From the NCBI GenBank assembly GCA_937868765.1, contig CALMNL010000009.1, positions 1 to 64,000 on the forward strand: DNA of 64,000 nucleotides, written 5' to 3'. This document shows, one piece after another, positions 46,801-54,081 of the stretch. The translations under genes and the position numbers were made by a program. Every line of letters begins with the position of its first letter. Within the stretch, counting starts at the first letter, position 1. Source of the stretch: an uncultured Desulfatitalea sp. GTDB taxonomy: Bacteria; Desulfobacterota; Desulfobacteria; Desulfobacterales; Desulfosarcinaceae. The notes below the pieces were generated by a model. The model was not told the DNA's origin. It did not search any database and saw only the letters and a program-made list of their open reading frames with translations.

Positions 46801-48288
46801 GTCGCTCTCCTGGCCGATGGCCGGTATGACTGCATCCACCGGGATTTCGAACTGCGAGCCGGCCACCGGTTCGGGCCGGCGCCGGCCGCTTTTGTCCGGT
46901 TCGCCCAGCTGCATGCGCACGCACTGGATGGCCGTGACCCGTCCGTTTTCGGCAATGACCCGTACCGGGTTGGTCAGGGTCATGATTTCGATGCCTTCGT
47001 CCCGGCACTCGGCGATCTCATCTTTGCTGGCCGGCATTTCGGCTTCGCCCCGGCGGTAGATGATGAAGGGTTTGGCCGCGCCGTGGCGCAGGGCCGTGCG
47101 CACGGCATCCATGGCCACGTTGCCGCCGCCGATGACCGCCACCCGGTCGCCCAGGGGGATCTTCTCGCCCAGGTTGGCCCGGCGCAGGTAATCCATGCCG
47201 GGGAAGACGCCTGTGTACTCCTCGCCTTCGATGCCCAGGGATTTGCACTCCTGGGCGCCGATGCCCATGAAGAAGGCCTTGTAGCCCTCTTTGCGCAACT
47301 GGCCGATGGTGATGCCGCTCTTGCCGATGGTCACGCCGGTCTTGAATTCCACCCCCAGGTCGCGGATGGTCTGGATTTCGGCCGCCACGATCTCGCGCGG
47401 CAGGCGGTACTCGGGAATGCCCAGCACCAGCATGCCACCCAGCACGTCATGCTGTTCGAAGACGGTGACCGCGTAGCCTTCGATGGCCAGGAAATAGGCG
47501 CAGGTCAGGCCGGCCGGACCGGAGCCGATGATCGCCACTTTCTGGCCGTTGGCGGGCTTCTTCTCGGGAACATACCGCTTGGTGTTCTGCAGATCCCAAT
47601 CGGCCAGCTGGCGATGCAGGTATTGAATCCCCAGAGGCGCATCGACCTTCTGGCGGGTGCAGGCGGTCTCGCAGGGATGGTGGCACACCCGGCCGCAGAC
47701 GCCGGGGAAGGGGTGCTCTGACTTGAACAGGGCCAAAGCCTCTTCGTACTTGCCCTGGTTCATCAGGGCGATCCAGCCCTGCACGCTCACGTGGGCCGGG
47801 CAGGTTGCCTTGCAGGGCGCCGTGCCGCGCTTTTCGATGGCATAGGCCCCGGGCATGGCCTGGGGATAGAGTTTGTAGGCCGCCTTGCGGGCGCGCAGCC
47901 CCTCGTCGAAACGGTTGGGGGTTTCGATGGGGCACACCTTGGCGCACTCGCCGCAGGCCGTGCACTTGTCCATGTGAATGAAACGGGGCTTTTCCAGCAG
48001 GCGCACCGTGAAATCGCCGGGGTCGCCGCTGATCTCCTCCACTTCGGTCATGGGCAGCAGCTCGATGTTCAGGTGGCGTCCGGCCTCCACCAGCTTGGGC
48101 GAAATGATGCACATGGAGCAGTCGTTGGTGGGAAAGGTCTTGTCCAGTTGGGCCATCTTGCCGCCGATGGCCGACCCGCTTTCCACCATGTAGACTTTGA
48201 AGCCCGATTCGGCCAGGTCCAGGGAGGCTTGAATGCCGGCGATGCCGCCGCCGACCACCAAAACCGCGCCGGTCGTATTGTGTTTCAT
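43855..48288 (-). CDS. HdrA-GltD-HdrA fusion (electron-bifurcating-type flavoprotein)
   Basis: A 1477-residue multidomain Fe-S flavoprotein. An HdrA-type FAD domain begins at residue 8 (VLVVGGGIAGIQASLDLAES) with CTACGECAKVCP near 110. A glutamate-synthase-small-subunit-like NAD(P)H oxidoreductase is inserted at about 155-590 (CGRVCHHPCETACTR, IIGSGPAGLTCAYFLA, IGGGNVAMDAVRTALR). A ferredoxin segment CLACGVCSECYQCVKAC and the rest of HdrA follow (CVGSRD, GYCSSVCC). A second complete HdrA starts near 965 (VFVCNCGINIGG, VVGGGVAGMEAALGVAE, CVGSRNNDRPYCSKTCC) and ends with two ferredoxin clusters (CAACLTCVRACP, CHGCGTCVSECP). Partnered with the HdrBC-like selenoprotein and MetF upstream, it should couple NAD(P)H, ferredoxin and methylene-THF chemistry. 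Confidence 0.9.
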   Translation of the reverse strand: MKHNTTGAVLVVGGGIAGIQASLDLAESGFKVYMVESGSAIGGKMAQLDKTFPTNDCSMCIISPKLVEAGRHLNIELLPMTEVEEISGDPGDFTVRLLEKPRFIHMDKCTACGECAKVCPIETPNRFDEGLRARKAAYKLYPQAMPGAYAIEKRGTAPCKATCPAHVSVQGWIALMNQGKYEEALALFKSEHPFPGVCGRVCHHPCETACTRQKVDAPLGIQYLHRQLADWDLQNTKRYVPEKKPANGQKVAIIGSGPAGLTCAYFLAIEGYAVTVFEQHDVLGGMLVLGIPEYRLPREIVAAEIQTIRDLGVEFKTGVTIGKSGITIGQLRKEGYKAFFMGIGAQECKSLGIEGEEYTGVFPGMDYLRRANLGEKIPLGDRVAVIGGGNVAMDAVRTALRHGAAKPFIIYRRGEAEMPASKDEIAECRDEGIEIMTLTNPVRVIAENGRVTAIQCVRMQLGEPDKSGRRRPEPVAGSQFEIPVDAVIPAIGQESDWACLTDECACTLSDWGTMNVDPVSLQTSDPDIFAGGDAVSGPATVVEAIAAGKEAAISIRRLIQGVDIYEDRAQHWDAVGDVPIEGEPLKPRTAMPHRPAAERVKDFAEVQTGYSAEDAEAEAGRCLACGVCSECYQCVKACLAGAVDHAQCAHSREVKVGAVILAPGFKPFDPTLYETYNYAKHPNVVTSLEFERMLSASGPYAGHLVRPSDHQEPKRIAWLQCVGSRDINHCDNGYCSSVCCMYANKQAVIAKEHSAEPLDATIFYMDMRTFGKDFDKYNLRAEDDHGVRFVRSRIHSVYPAKEDRLRIVFATETGRTAEEIFDLVVLSVGLAADPQAVALATRLGVTLNGYGFAETHGTAPVQTSREGIYVCGAFQEPKDIPHSVMEASAAAACAGERLAAARWTLTQTKELPPETDVSGQPPRVGVFVCNCGINIGGVADVPAVREYARTLPHVVHVEDNLFTCSQDSQVHIKEVIKEKQINRVVVASCSPRTHEPLFQETIREAGLNKYLFEMANIRDQNTWVHMNNPDKATAKAKDLVRMAVAKAAFIEPLYHVQVPITKAALVVGGGVAGMEAALGVAEQGCEVHLVERDSRLGGNARHLRSTWQGDDLQAYLKNLVERVQGHPRIRLHLNSEVTATHGSLGNVTSVISDGNGRDQTIAHGVTILAVGAKEHKPTEFLYGKHPNVMTHLEMDDAFVRKDERITKADCAVFIQCVGSRNNDRPYCSKTCCTHSLKGALALKAQKPEMKVFIIYRDIRSYGFREQLYQEARSKGVIFIRYELDNPPSAAIGDKDQLLLTVTDHVLRRPIRIKPDLLVLAAGIVATDNHRLFELFKVPVNDDGFLVEAHAKLRPVDFASEGIFLAGLAHYPKPMEESIAQAKAAAARAMTLLSKEALLVGGVVAVVDSARCAACLTCVRACPYGIPEVREHSHAVIDPAQCHGCGTCVSECPGKAISLKHFTDEQLIAKTAALFARA

Positions 48289-48306
48289 CGTACTTCCTCC
48301 TTAGGT

Positions 48307-49593
48307 CTAGAGACCGAAATCTTTCAGATCATCTCCCAGATACTTTCTTTCGTTCTCTCCCAGCACGCCCAGTGCCAGACACATAAAGGTCCAGATATGG
48401 GCCACGTGATACTTGCCGCCGTAGTGGTGGCCGATATCTTCGATCTGGCTGTGGCAGTTGTGGCAGGGGGCCAGCACATATTGGGCGCCGGTCTCCATGA
48501 TCTGGTCGAACTTGACCTTGCCGTAGGCCCGGCGCTGTTCGGTGTAGCCGGCCTGCAGGGCGCCGCCGCCGCCGCCGCAGCAGTAGTTGTTGATGCCGCT
48601 GGGCACCATGTCGATGAAATTCTCTTCGCCCACGATGGTCTTGACCACGAAGCGCAGGTCGTCGGCCATCTCCTGGCGCCAGGTTTTGCGCACCAGGTTG
48701 CACGGGTCCTGCACCGTGAATTTGATCTTCAAATCCTTGTTCCAGTCGCTGTTGACCTTGAGCCGGCCCTCCCGGATCCACTGGGCATAGAGGGTGATCA
48801 GATTGGTGAATTGAAACTTGTGGGGGATCTTGAACTTTTTCAATCCTTCCAGGATTGCAAAGAAGGAGTGCCCTCACTCCGTATTGACCACCAGCGGACA
48901 TTTGAGCGTGTTGTCGATGTGGCTGACGAACTCCTCCAGAATGTAGCGCCAGCCTTCGTCGTCGGCCAGAAAGAGGCAGTAGTTCTCCCCGGCCCACATG
49001 ACCGACGGATAGGTCCAGTCGGCTTTCACCGTATGCAGTATCTTCCACAGCGGGCCCAGCTCTTCGGGCTCGGTGACCGGCTCACGGGAGTTCTGGTTGA
49101 CGGCCATGTAGGCGCCCTTGCGGTCCACCGTGACCAGCAGATCCTCGAACTGGGGCTGGCTCTCGCGGATTTCTTCGGCCACGTCTTCCACGGTCCAGAT
49201 GAAATCGTCGGTGGGCACACCCATGGCGTTGCCGGCCCGGATGTGCTGGTCGCACGAGCCGCGGATGCCTTTGGGGCGTTTGTCGCGGGGCCAGCTGTTG
49301 CGCATGTTGTAGACCAGCTTGGGGATGTCCACCTTCATGGGGCAGGCGTTGACGCAGCGGGTGCACATGGTGCAGACCCAGGCCCAGGGCGTCTTGAGCA
49401 CTTCTTCATCCATGCCCAGCACCAGCATGCGCACCAGTTTGCGCGGGTCCATGTCGAAAAGTTCCGAAGCCGGGCAGCCGGCCGTGCAGGTGCCGCAGGT
49501 CAGGCAAAGATCGAAGTTGGCGGTGGGAACCTTTTCCTTGACGCTCTCCTTGAAATCGGGCGTCATCTCGTTGAGTTCGATGGGCAGGGACAT
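48307..49593 (-). CDS. HdrC-HdrB-like iron-sulfur selenoprotein (UGA at 48874-48876)
   Basis: A 428-residue product if TGA at 48874-48876 is read as residue 240. Part one has two ferredoxin motifs (CLTCGTCTAGCP, CTMCTRCVNACP) and ends CPLVVNTE. The frame then continues after TGA as GHSFFAILEGLKKFKIPHKF and ends with a full CCG domain (DPCN, NNYCCGGGGG, APCHNCH). Homologues have E-C-G-H at this point, so the TGA replaces a conserved Cys. A strong hairpin follows. Two separate genes are unlikely: neither half is complete, and no ribosome site starts the second. ATG 49593 follows AAAGGAGG. It would pass electrons between HdrA and MetF. Selenocysteine is my reading; a nonsense mutation is the alternative. 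Confidence 0.85.
48837..48861 (-). promoter_or_regulatory. Bacterial SECIS-like hairpin after UGA 48874-48876
   Basis: On the minus strand, CAATCC-TGGAA-GGATTG forms a perfect 6-bp stem with a 5-nt loop (48841-48857). It is extended by UUU/AAA after one G-A mismatch. The loop starts 22 nt after UGA and has G in its first two bases, as known bacterial SECIS elements do. It is inside the coding frame and followed by coding sequence, so it is not a terminator. Confidence 0.75.
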
Positions 49594-49711
49594 GGCGAAT
49601 CCTCCTTTGGCTGAAAAGAATATTTCGGCTGTCTGGCGGAGGAGCGGTTGGAACCTGCGGGAGCGGCTGATATCTACAGTATGACAGCCGGCGGAAATGG
49701 CGCTCCGGCGG

Positions 49712-49736
49712 GGGGCGACGGTCAGGGCGTCGCCCC
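49712..49736 (-). promoter_or_regulatory. GC-rich hairpin between MetF and HdrBC-like genes
   Basis: GGGGCGAC (49712-49719) pairs with GTCGCCCC (49729-49736) around a 9-nt loop, in the 176-bp gap downstream of metF. No U-tract follows on the minus strand, so an mRNA processing or stability hairpin seems likelier than a strong terminator. Confidence 0.4.
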
Positions 49737-49769
49737 GCGCGCCGGGGTAAAACGGTGTCAGCAGGAGCC

Positions 49770-50648
49770 TCAGCGCAAATTGGCGGCGTCCAGGTACGGC
49801 TGCAGCTTGTCTTCTCCACCCAGGGTGATGATGTGCAGGCCGCTGCAAATCTCTTTCAGACCCCGGGCGAGGTCGCCGAACAGCTCGATGCTGGCCTTAT
49901 GCTTGTCCGGCGCGTTGTCCAGCTTCTGGATCACCCATTCGGGCACCAGGCCGGGCTTGAAGTGGCGGTTGATGAAGCGTGCCATGGCCGCGTTGCGCAG
50001 CAGCAGCACTTCGGCGATCACCGGCACATCCAGCGTCTTGATCTGGCGCATGAACTTGTCGAACTGCTCCAGGTCGAAGATGGGGGTGGTCAGGAAGTAG
50101 CCGGCGCCCATGAGTTTGAGGGTCTCCATGCCTTCCATGCCCTGCTTGGGAACCTTCTTGCCCCAGGGAGACTCGATGCCCGAGCCGAGGATGAAGTCGA
50201 TGGGTTCCGGCAGCTTTTCGCCGTCGATGGCCCGGCCGTCGCGGATATGCTCCAGCACCGAGGCGAGCTTGCCCGCGTCCACATGGAAGAACATCTGCTC
50301 CTGCACGCTGTCGCCGGTGATGCGATAGTCTTCGGTGAAGACCAGCAGGTTTTCGATGCCCGATTGATGCGCCAGGGTCAGGTCTTTTTGCAGCTGGATG
50401 CGGTTCTTGTCGCGGGTGGTGGTCTGGTAGATGGCGTTGAAGCGGCTGCGCTGCAGCAGTTCGCAGGTATGGATGCTGTCGCCCACGACCCCTTCCAGAT
50501 CCACGTCGCTCACCGTTACCCCGTCCACACGCCCCCGGATGCGTTTCAGACGGTCGACCAGTTGCTCCGGCGAATCATCCCCCAGAGGTGTCTGCACCTC
50601 GGAGGTGACCACGAATTTTCTTTTGCCCAGAGCGTCTTTGAGTTTCAT
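49770..50648 (-). CDS. metF: Methylenetetrahydrofolate reductase family protein
   Basis: A 292-residue TIM-barrel protein of the MetF family, which interconverts methylene- and methyl-THF. Family features include VVTSEVQTPLGDDSPEQL near the start (active-site Glu region), VDGVTVSDVD, IYQTTTRDKNRIQLQKDL and GAGYFLTTPIFDLEQFDKFM. AAAGGAGG precedes ATG 50648. No MetV-type Cys-rich partner is seen. Neighbouring HdrBC-like and HdrA-like genes match the MetF-Hdr arrangement known from acetogens; in a sulfate reducer it could run in the oxidative direction. Confidence 0.9.
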   Translation of the reverse strand: MKLKDALGKRKFVVTSEVQTPLGDDSPEQLVDRLKRIRGRVDGVTVSDVDLEGVVGDSIHTCELLQRSRFNAIYQTTTRDKNRIQLQKDLTLAHQSGIENLLVFTEDYRITGDSVQEQMFFHVDAGKLASVLEHIRDGRAIDGEKLPEPIDFILGSGIESPWGKKVPKQGMEGMETLKLMGAGYFLTTPIFDLEQFDKFMRQIKTLDVPVIAEVLLLRNAAMARFINRHFKPGLVPEWVIQKLDNAPDKHKASIELFGDLARGLKEICSGLHIITLGGEDKLQPYLDAANLR

Positions 50649-50677
50649 GGCGTGCCTCCTTTCGTTGCTCCGCGGCT

Positions 50678-51250
50678 TCAACTGATTCCCAGAAGCCGGG
50701 CGACCTCCTCTTTGAGTTGGGGTAAGGGCAGCGGCTTGGAAAAGCACATATCCGCGCCATGGGATTTCATCTCCTTGAACTTGTCGTCGTCCAGGTAGGC
50801 CGACAGTACGATGATCTTGGTGTTCTTGGTGTCGGGGTTGGACTTGATCTTGCGGCACACTTCGTTGCCTTTGATGTCGGGCATCATGATGTCCAGGATC
50901 AGCAGGTCGGGTTTGAAGTGGTTCACCTGCAGCCCGGCTTCGAAACCATCGGCGGCGGAGATCACTTCGTAGTCGTACTCGTCTTCCTCCAAAGCCTGCA
51001 CGATGGTTTCCACGATGATGGGATCGTCGTCCACCACCAGAATGCGCTTGTGGGCCCGCTCCGGCTCTTCGTTGGGGATGGGGATTCCCTGGCGCTTCAT
51101 GAAGAATTCGAGATCTTCGCGTTTGATGCGCCGGTGGCCGCCCACGGTTTTGTAGGCCTTGATATGACCGGCCTCGATCCAGTTGATGATCGATTTGGAG
51201 GAGACCTTGCACAATTGGCTGGCTTTGTAGACCGTCAAAGTGTCTTCCAT
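50678..51250 (-). CDS. Response regulator with N-terminal MerR/excisionase-type HTH
   Basis: A 190-residue protein. The HTH (KASQLCKVSSKSIINWIEAG, then KTVGGHRRIKREDLEFF) is the helix-turn-helix-wing of MerR/excisionase proteins, here placed before, not after, the receiver. The receiver (about 68-186) has RILVVDDDP (acid pocket), LLILDIMMP (phospho-Asp), VLSAY and KPLPL (Lys). Located directly upstream of metF (29 bp) on the same strand, it likely regulates this operon. The PAS kinase upstream is the obvious partner. Confidence 0.9.
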   Translation of the reverse strand: MEDTLTVYKASQLCKVSSKSIINWIEAGHIKAYKTVGGHRRIKREDLEFFMKRQGIPIPNEEPERAHKRILVVDDDPIIVETIVQALEEDEYDYEVISAADGFEAGLQVNHFKPDLLILDIMMPDIKGNEVCRKIKSNPDTKNTKIIVLSAYLDDDKFKEMKSHGADMCFSKPLPLPQLKEEVARLLGIS

Positions 51251-51282
51251 CTGAGCACCCCCTTTTTTGCTTGTCTGGCTAA

Positions 51283-51311
51283 TCTGTAGTCAGGAACTTC
51301 ACCATTGTCAA
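51283..51311 (-). promoter_or_regulatory. Sigma70-type promoter of the regulator-metF-hdr genes
   Basis: On the minus strand a perfect TTGACA (51311-51306), a 17-bp spacer and TACAGA (51288-51283), followed by an AT-rich leader and AAGGGGG before the ATG at 51250. Upstream DNA (about 51312-51420) is strikingly AT-rich and could be an UP element or binding region. Confidence 0.5.
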
Positions 51312-51564
51312 CAGAAAAAAACATAAAATTGATAATAACTGAAGCTTAAACGGCATAAAAAGTTCGCTTAATATATAATTTTCGGATTTTATAGTTATTC
51401 CGCTGGACGTTTGTTTTTCCGCCACCGTTTAAATGAGAGATCGGGGGTCAATCGAGTTCAAAGAGGGTGGCAGGGGGCAAATGGTCGGACGATGGGTGCG
51501 GGGCGTCTGGGGGCGACAGGGGCGACCGGTGGCCGCCCCTGTCGAAAGGCCTTTCTGGGGAGGG
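51312..51564. other. Intergenic region between kinase and regulator genes
   Basis: No gene is convincing. The lower half is AT-rich promoter-like DNA. GACAGGGGCG (51515-51524) pairs with CGCCCCTGTC (51534-51543), a 10-bp stem that may slow transcription after the kinase gene, though it has no U-tract. Confidence 0.5.
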
Positions 51565-53400
51565 TCATTCCGGCCGCGGCTCGGTGATCACCGGCAGGAT
51601 GATCTTGAAGGTGGTGCCCTCGCCCCAGTTGCTTTCCACCTGGATGTCGCCGCCGTGGTCCTTGATGAAGCCGTAGCACACCGACAAGCCTAGGCCGACG
51701 CCTCGGCCGCTGTCGGTCTTGGTGGTGAAGAAGGTGTCGAAGATGTGATCCAGATGCTCCGGCTTGATGCCCGTGCCGGTATCGGTGATCTCCACGCGCA
51801 CATGGCCGCCGTTGCCGGAAGTGGAGACTTTCAGCAAGCCGCCGTTGGGCATGGCGTCCTTGGCATTGGAGACCATGTTGAGAAACACCTGGCGCAGCTG
51901 GTTCTTGCTGGCCAGCACGGGTTTCAGGCCGGGAGCGAAATCCAGCTGGATCTTGATGTCCACCTCGCGCAGCTGCTTTTCGTGCAGCAGCATGATTTCG
52001 TCCACGATGGTGTTGATGTCCACCGGCCTGCGCTCCTCCTGATCCGGCTTGGAGAAGGAGAGCATCTTGCGCAGCATGTCGGCCAGGCGCATGGTCTCGG
52101 ACAGGGACATCTCCAGCAGCCGGCGGCGCTTGTTGTCGGGCTTGATCTCGGTTTTCATCAGCTCCAGGGTGTTCATGATGCCGTAGAGCGGATTGTTTAG
52201 CTCGTGGGCCAGTTGCGACGTGAGCCGTCCCATGGCGGCCAGTTTTTCGGATTGCAGCAGCTGCTCCTGGGTGCGGCGCAGCTTGCGCTCCATCTCCAGC
52301 CGTTCGCCCAGATCGACGAAAAAACCCACCGAGGCCTTCTCTTTTCCGTTCTCGTCATAGATGATGCTGGCCGACAGGGTGCCTTCCACCGGTTGGCCGC
52401 CCTTGTGCATGAAGGTGATGGGATAGGCGCGCAGCTTGCCGGCGCCGCCGTATTCGGGGCTGCGCATCATGCGCATGACCTCGTAGGCCATGGTGCCGTC
52501 GTAGATGCGGCGCACATCCTGCCCCATGAGCTCTTCGGCGCGGTACCCCATGGTATCTTCCACGCCCTTGTTGCACATGATGACCTTGCCTTCCATGTCG
52601 GCGCCGATGATGGCATTGGGCGAGCTTTGGATGACGTTGTTCAGGAAATCGTGGGCCGCGCGCAGTTTCAGCTCCATCTGGGTGATCTTGGTCTGGTCGA
52701 CGCAGATGCCTTCATAGCCGACCACCTGGCCGGCGTGGTCCCGCAGGGTGTAGGAGGTGAGCAGCACCGGCAGGGTGCTGCCGTCCTTGCGTTTGAAGTT
52801 CACGGCATAGTTGACCACCTGGCCGTGGTCTTCGATCATCTGCTGGAAGGCGATGCGGTCTTCGGGCCGCACGTAGAGGTCCTTCTGCAGCGAGATCTTC
52901 AGGGTCTCCTCCTTGCTGGCATATCCGAGCATACGGATCATGGTCTGGTTGGCGTTGAGAAAGCGGCCCTCCTTGGTGCTGGTGTAAACGCCGGCGGCCA
53001 CGTTCTCGAAGAGGCGGCGGTAGTCCTGTTCGCTGGCGCGCAGTTTGAGTTCCTGGTCCTTGCGCTGGGTGATGTCGCGGTAGATGTTGAGCTTGGAGAC
53101 GCTGCCGTCCAGGTTCTTGATGGGCACTTCGATGATCCGGTAGGTCTTGTCCTGGCGCGGGATATAGATCTCGGACTGGACGCTTTGGCCGTGCTCGAAC
53201 ACCTCCTTGGCCTGGCACCAGGGGCACATCACCTCGCTGTCGTTGACCACCTCGTAGCACTTTTTGCCGACGCCCGGCCCGAACTGGTGCAGCATGGCGT
53301 TGTTCATGAACTCCACGGTGTGGTCGCTGCGGGTGATATAGATGCCGTCCTCCATGGCATTGAGGATCTCGACCAGACTGAGTGCTTTGTCGCATTCCAT
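51565..53400 (-). CDS. PAS-domain sensor histidine kinase
   Basis: A 611-residue soluble kinase with no membrane segment. Three PAS domains (about 5-110, 125-240, 255-370); the first holds VMCPWCQAKEVF, a CxxC pair that could sense redox state or bind metal. HisKA: AAMGRLTSQLAHELNNPLYG (phospho-His). HATPase: QVFLNMVSNAKDA (N box), DTGTGIKPEHLDHIFDTFFT (G1/F) and GLGLSVCYGF (G2). ATG 53400 has AGAGG upstream; ATG 53463 would add 21 residues without a ribosome site. It probably phosphorylates the HTH-receiver protein encoded next. Confidence 0.9.
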   Translation of the reverse strand: MECDKALSLVEILNAMEDGIYITRSDHTVEFMNNAMLHQFGPGVGKKCYEVVNDSEVMCPWCQAKEVFEHGQSVQSEIYIPRQDKTYRIIEVPIKNLDGSVSKLNIYRDITQRKDQELKLRASEQDYRRLFENVAAGVYTSTKEGRFLNANQTMIRMLGYASKEETLKISLQKDLYVRPEDRIAFQQMIEDHGQVVNYAVNFKRKDGSTLPVLLTSYTLRDHAGQVVGYEGICVDQTKITQMELKLRAAHDFLNNVIQSSPNAIIGADMEGKVIMCNKGVEDTMGYRAEELMGQDVRRIYDGTMAYEVMRMMRSPEYGGAGKLRAYPITFMHKGGQPVEGTLSASIIYDENGKEKASVGFFVDLGERLEMERKLRRTQEQLLQSEKLAAMGRLTSQLAHELNNPLYGIMNTLELMKTEIKPDNKRRRLLEMSLSETMRLADMLRKMLSFSKPDQEERRPVDINTIVDEIMLLHEKQLREVDIKIQLDFAPGLKPVLASKNQLRQVFLNMVSNAKDAMPNGGLLKVSTSGNGGHVRVEITDTGTGIKPEHLDHIFDTFFTTKTDSGRGVGLGLSVCYGFIKDHGGDIQVESNWGEGTTFKIILPVITEPRPE

Positions 53401-53719
53401 AAAAGCCTCTTGAAAAAGGATGGTTTGAATTCGTAGGGAGGGAGCCGCCTGCTGATTATCCATAGGAGCAAAGCGGTGAAAGTGTCAAGCGCCGAGCCGG
53501 AAGCGGGGCGTCACGGCGGTTGCATGGGTTAAGATTGCTATTCCTTGGGGGGAACGCGTCGGAGCGCTTGAGGTCGGATTTAGGTTTCAAGTTTTAGCTT
53601 TTAGGTGTGGTATTCTGTCTATTCAAGCCTCGAAGGGCTGCAAGGCCCGTGACGCCCACCCGTGGTAATATTAAGGCTTGCACCCCCTCAGGCTTTTTGA
53701 TAGGTAGGGCACTTTCTAT
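53401..53719. other. Intergenic region before tRNA-His
   Basis: No gene seen. It holds a copy of the dispersed repeat at 53581-53607. TTGCAC at 53678 followed by TAGGTA at 53701 is a weak tRNA promoter candidate. Confidence 0.5.
53581..53607. repeat. Copy of dispersed AT-rich intergenic repeat
   Basis: TAGGTTTCAAGTTTTAGCTT followed by TTAGGTG closely matches the motif at 19350-19376 and the inverted one at 19438-19462. No terminal duplications are visible. Confidence 0.55.
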
Positions 53720-53796
53720 GGTGGGTGTAGCTCAGTTGGCAGAGCACCAGGTTGTGGCCCTGGGTGTCGTGGGTTCAAGCCCCATCACTCACCCCA
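53720..53796 (+). tRNA. tRNA-His (GTG)
   Basis: A full cloverleaf: acceptor GTGGGTG/CACTCAC, D stem GCTC/GAGC, anticodon stem CCAGG/CCTGG with loop TTGTGGC (anticodon GTG), T stem GTGGG/CCCAT with loop TTCAAGC. The extra G(-1) at 53720 pairs with C73, the identity mark of tRNA-His. CCA is encoded (53794-53796). Confidence 0.95.
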
Positions 53797-53848
53797 TCGA
53801 TAACAAGGACCATTGTCGGATCAACGCCGCAATGGTCTTATCGTTTGT

Positions 53849-53922
53849 GCGCCCGTAGCTCAGCTGGATAGAGCACCGGACTTCGAATCCGTAGGTCGCC
53901 CGTTCGAATCGGGCCGGGCGTA
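53849..53922 (+). tRNA. tRNA-Arg (TCG), 3' part supplied by the integrated island
   Basis: Cloverleaf: acceptor GCGCCCG/CGGGCGT, D stem GCTC/GAGC, anticodon stem CCGGA/TCCGT with loop CTTCGAA (anticodon TCG), T stem GCCCG/CGGGC. From 53881 on, the sequence is the left copy of the 41-bp att repeat. Position 73 is A and no CCA follows, whereas the original end at 63806-63809 has G73-CCA. Function is probably retained, but now needs CCA-adding enzyme. Confidence 0.93.
53881..53921 (+). repeat. Left attachment site (attL), 41-bp direct repeat
   Basis: Begins CTTCGAATCCGTAGGTCGCC and is identical over 41 bp to 63765-63805. The base before each copy (A versus T) and after it (A versus G) differs, which fixes the repeat length. 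Confidence 0.93.
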
Positions 53923-53941
53923 CTCATAAAATCAAGGGGTT

Positions 53942-54015
53942 ACACCCGTTTAAATATTGGGTGTCTTGCAGGGTGTCAACTGTTTCCGGGGGGTGTCAAC
54001 TCGCCGGTGTCAACT
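53942..54015. promoter_or_regulatory. Clustered GGTGTCAACT repeats, probable integrase arm sites
   Basis: GGTGTCAACT occurs three times in direct orientation (53972-53981, 53992-54001, 54006-54015), with a partial copy at 53960 (GGTGTC) and an inverted ACACCC at 53942-53947. Placement just inside attL is where tyrosine integrases have arm-type sites. Confidence 0.55.
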
Positions 54016-54081
54016 GGCCCCCTGCATGGGCGCCCCTTTTTGTTTTTATCCCGCCAATGCCCATCGCTTCTCCGATGCCCC

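Noticed and set aside
43909-47721. A 1270-codon open frame on the plus strand opposite the HdrA-like gene
   Set aside because: It is the antisense of a well-supported gene in GC-rich DNA; its translation is Gly/Ala/His-rich without any domain.
48874-48876. Explaining the two HdrBC-like halves as separate genes or a pseudogene
   Set aside because: Same frame, no start or ribosome site for the second half, the stop at a conserved Cys position and a SECIS-like hairpin favour selenocysteine; a nonsense mutation is kept as the alternative.
53607-53858. An 83-codon frame across the tRNA-His gene
   Set aside because: It overlaps a complete tRNA cloverleaf, so it is not a gene.
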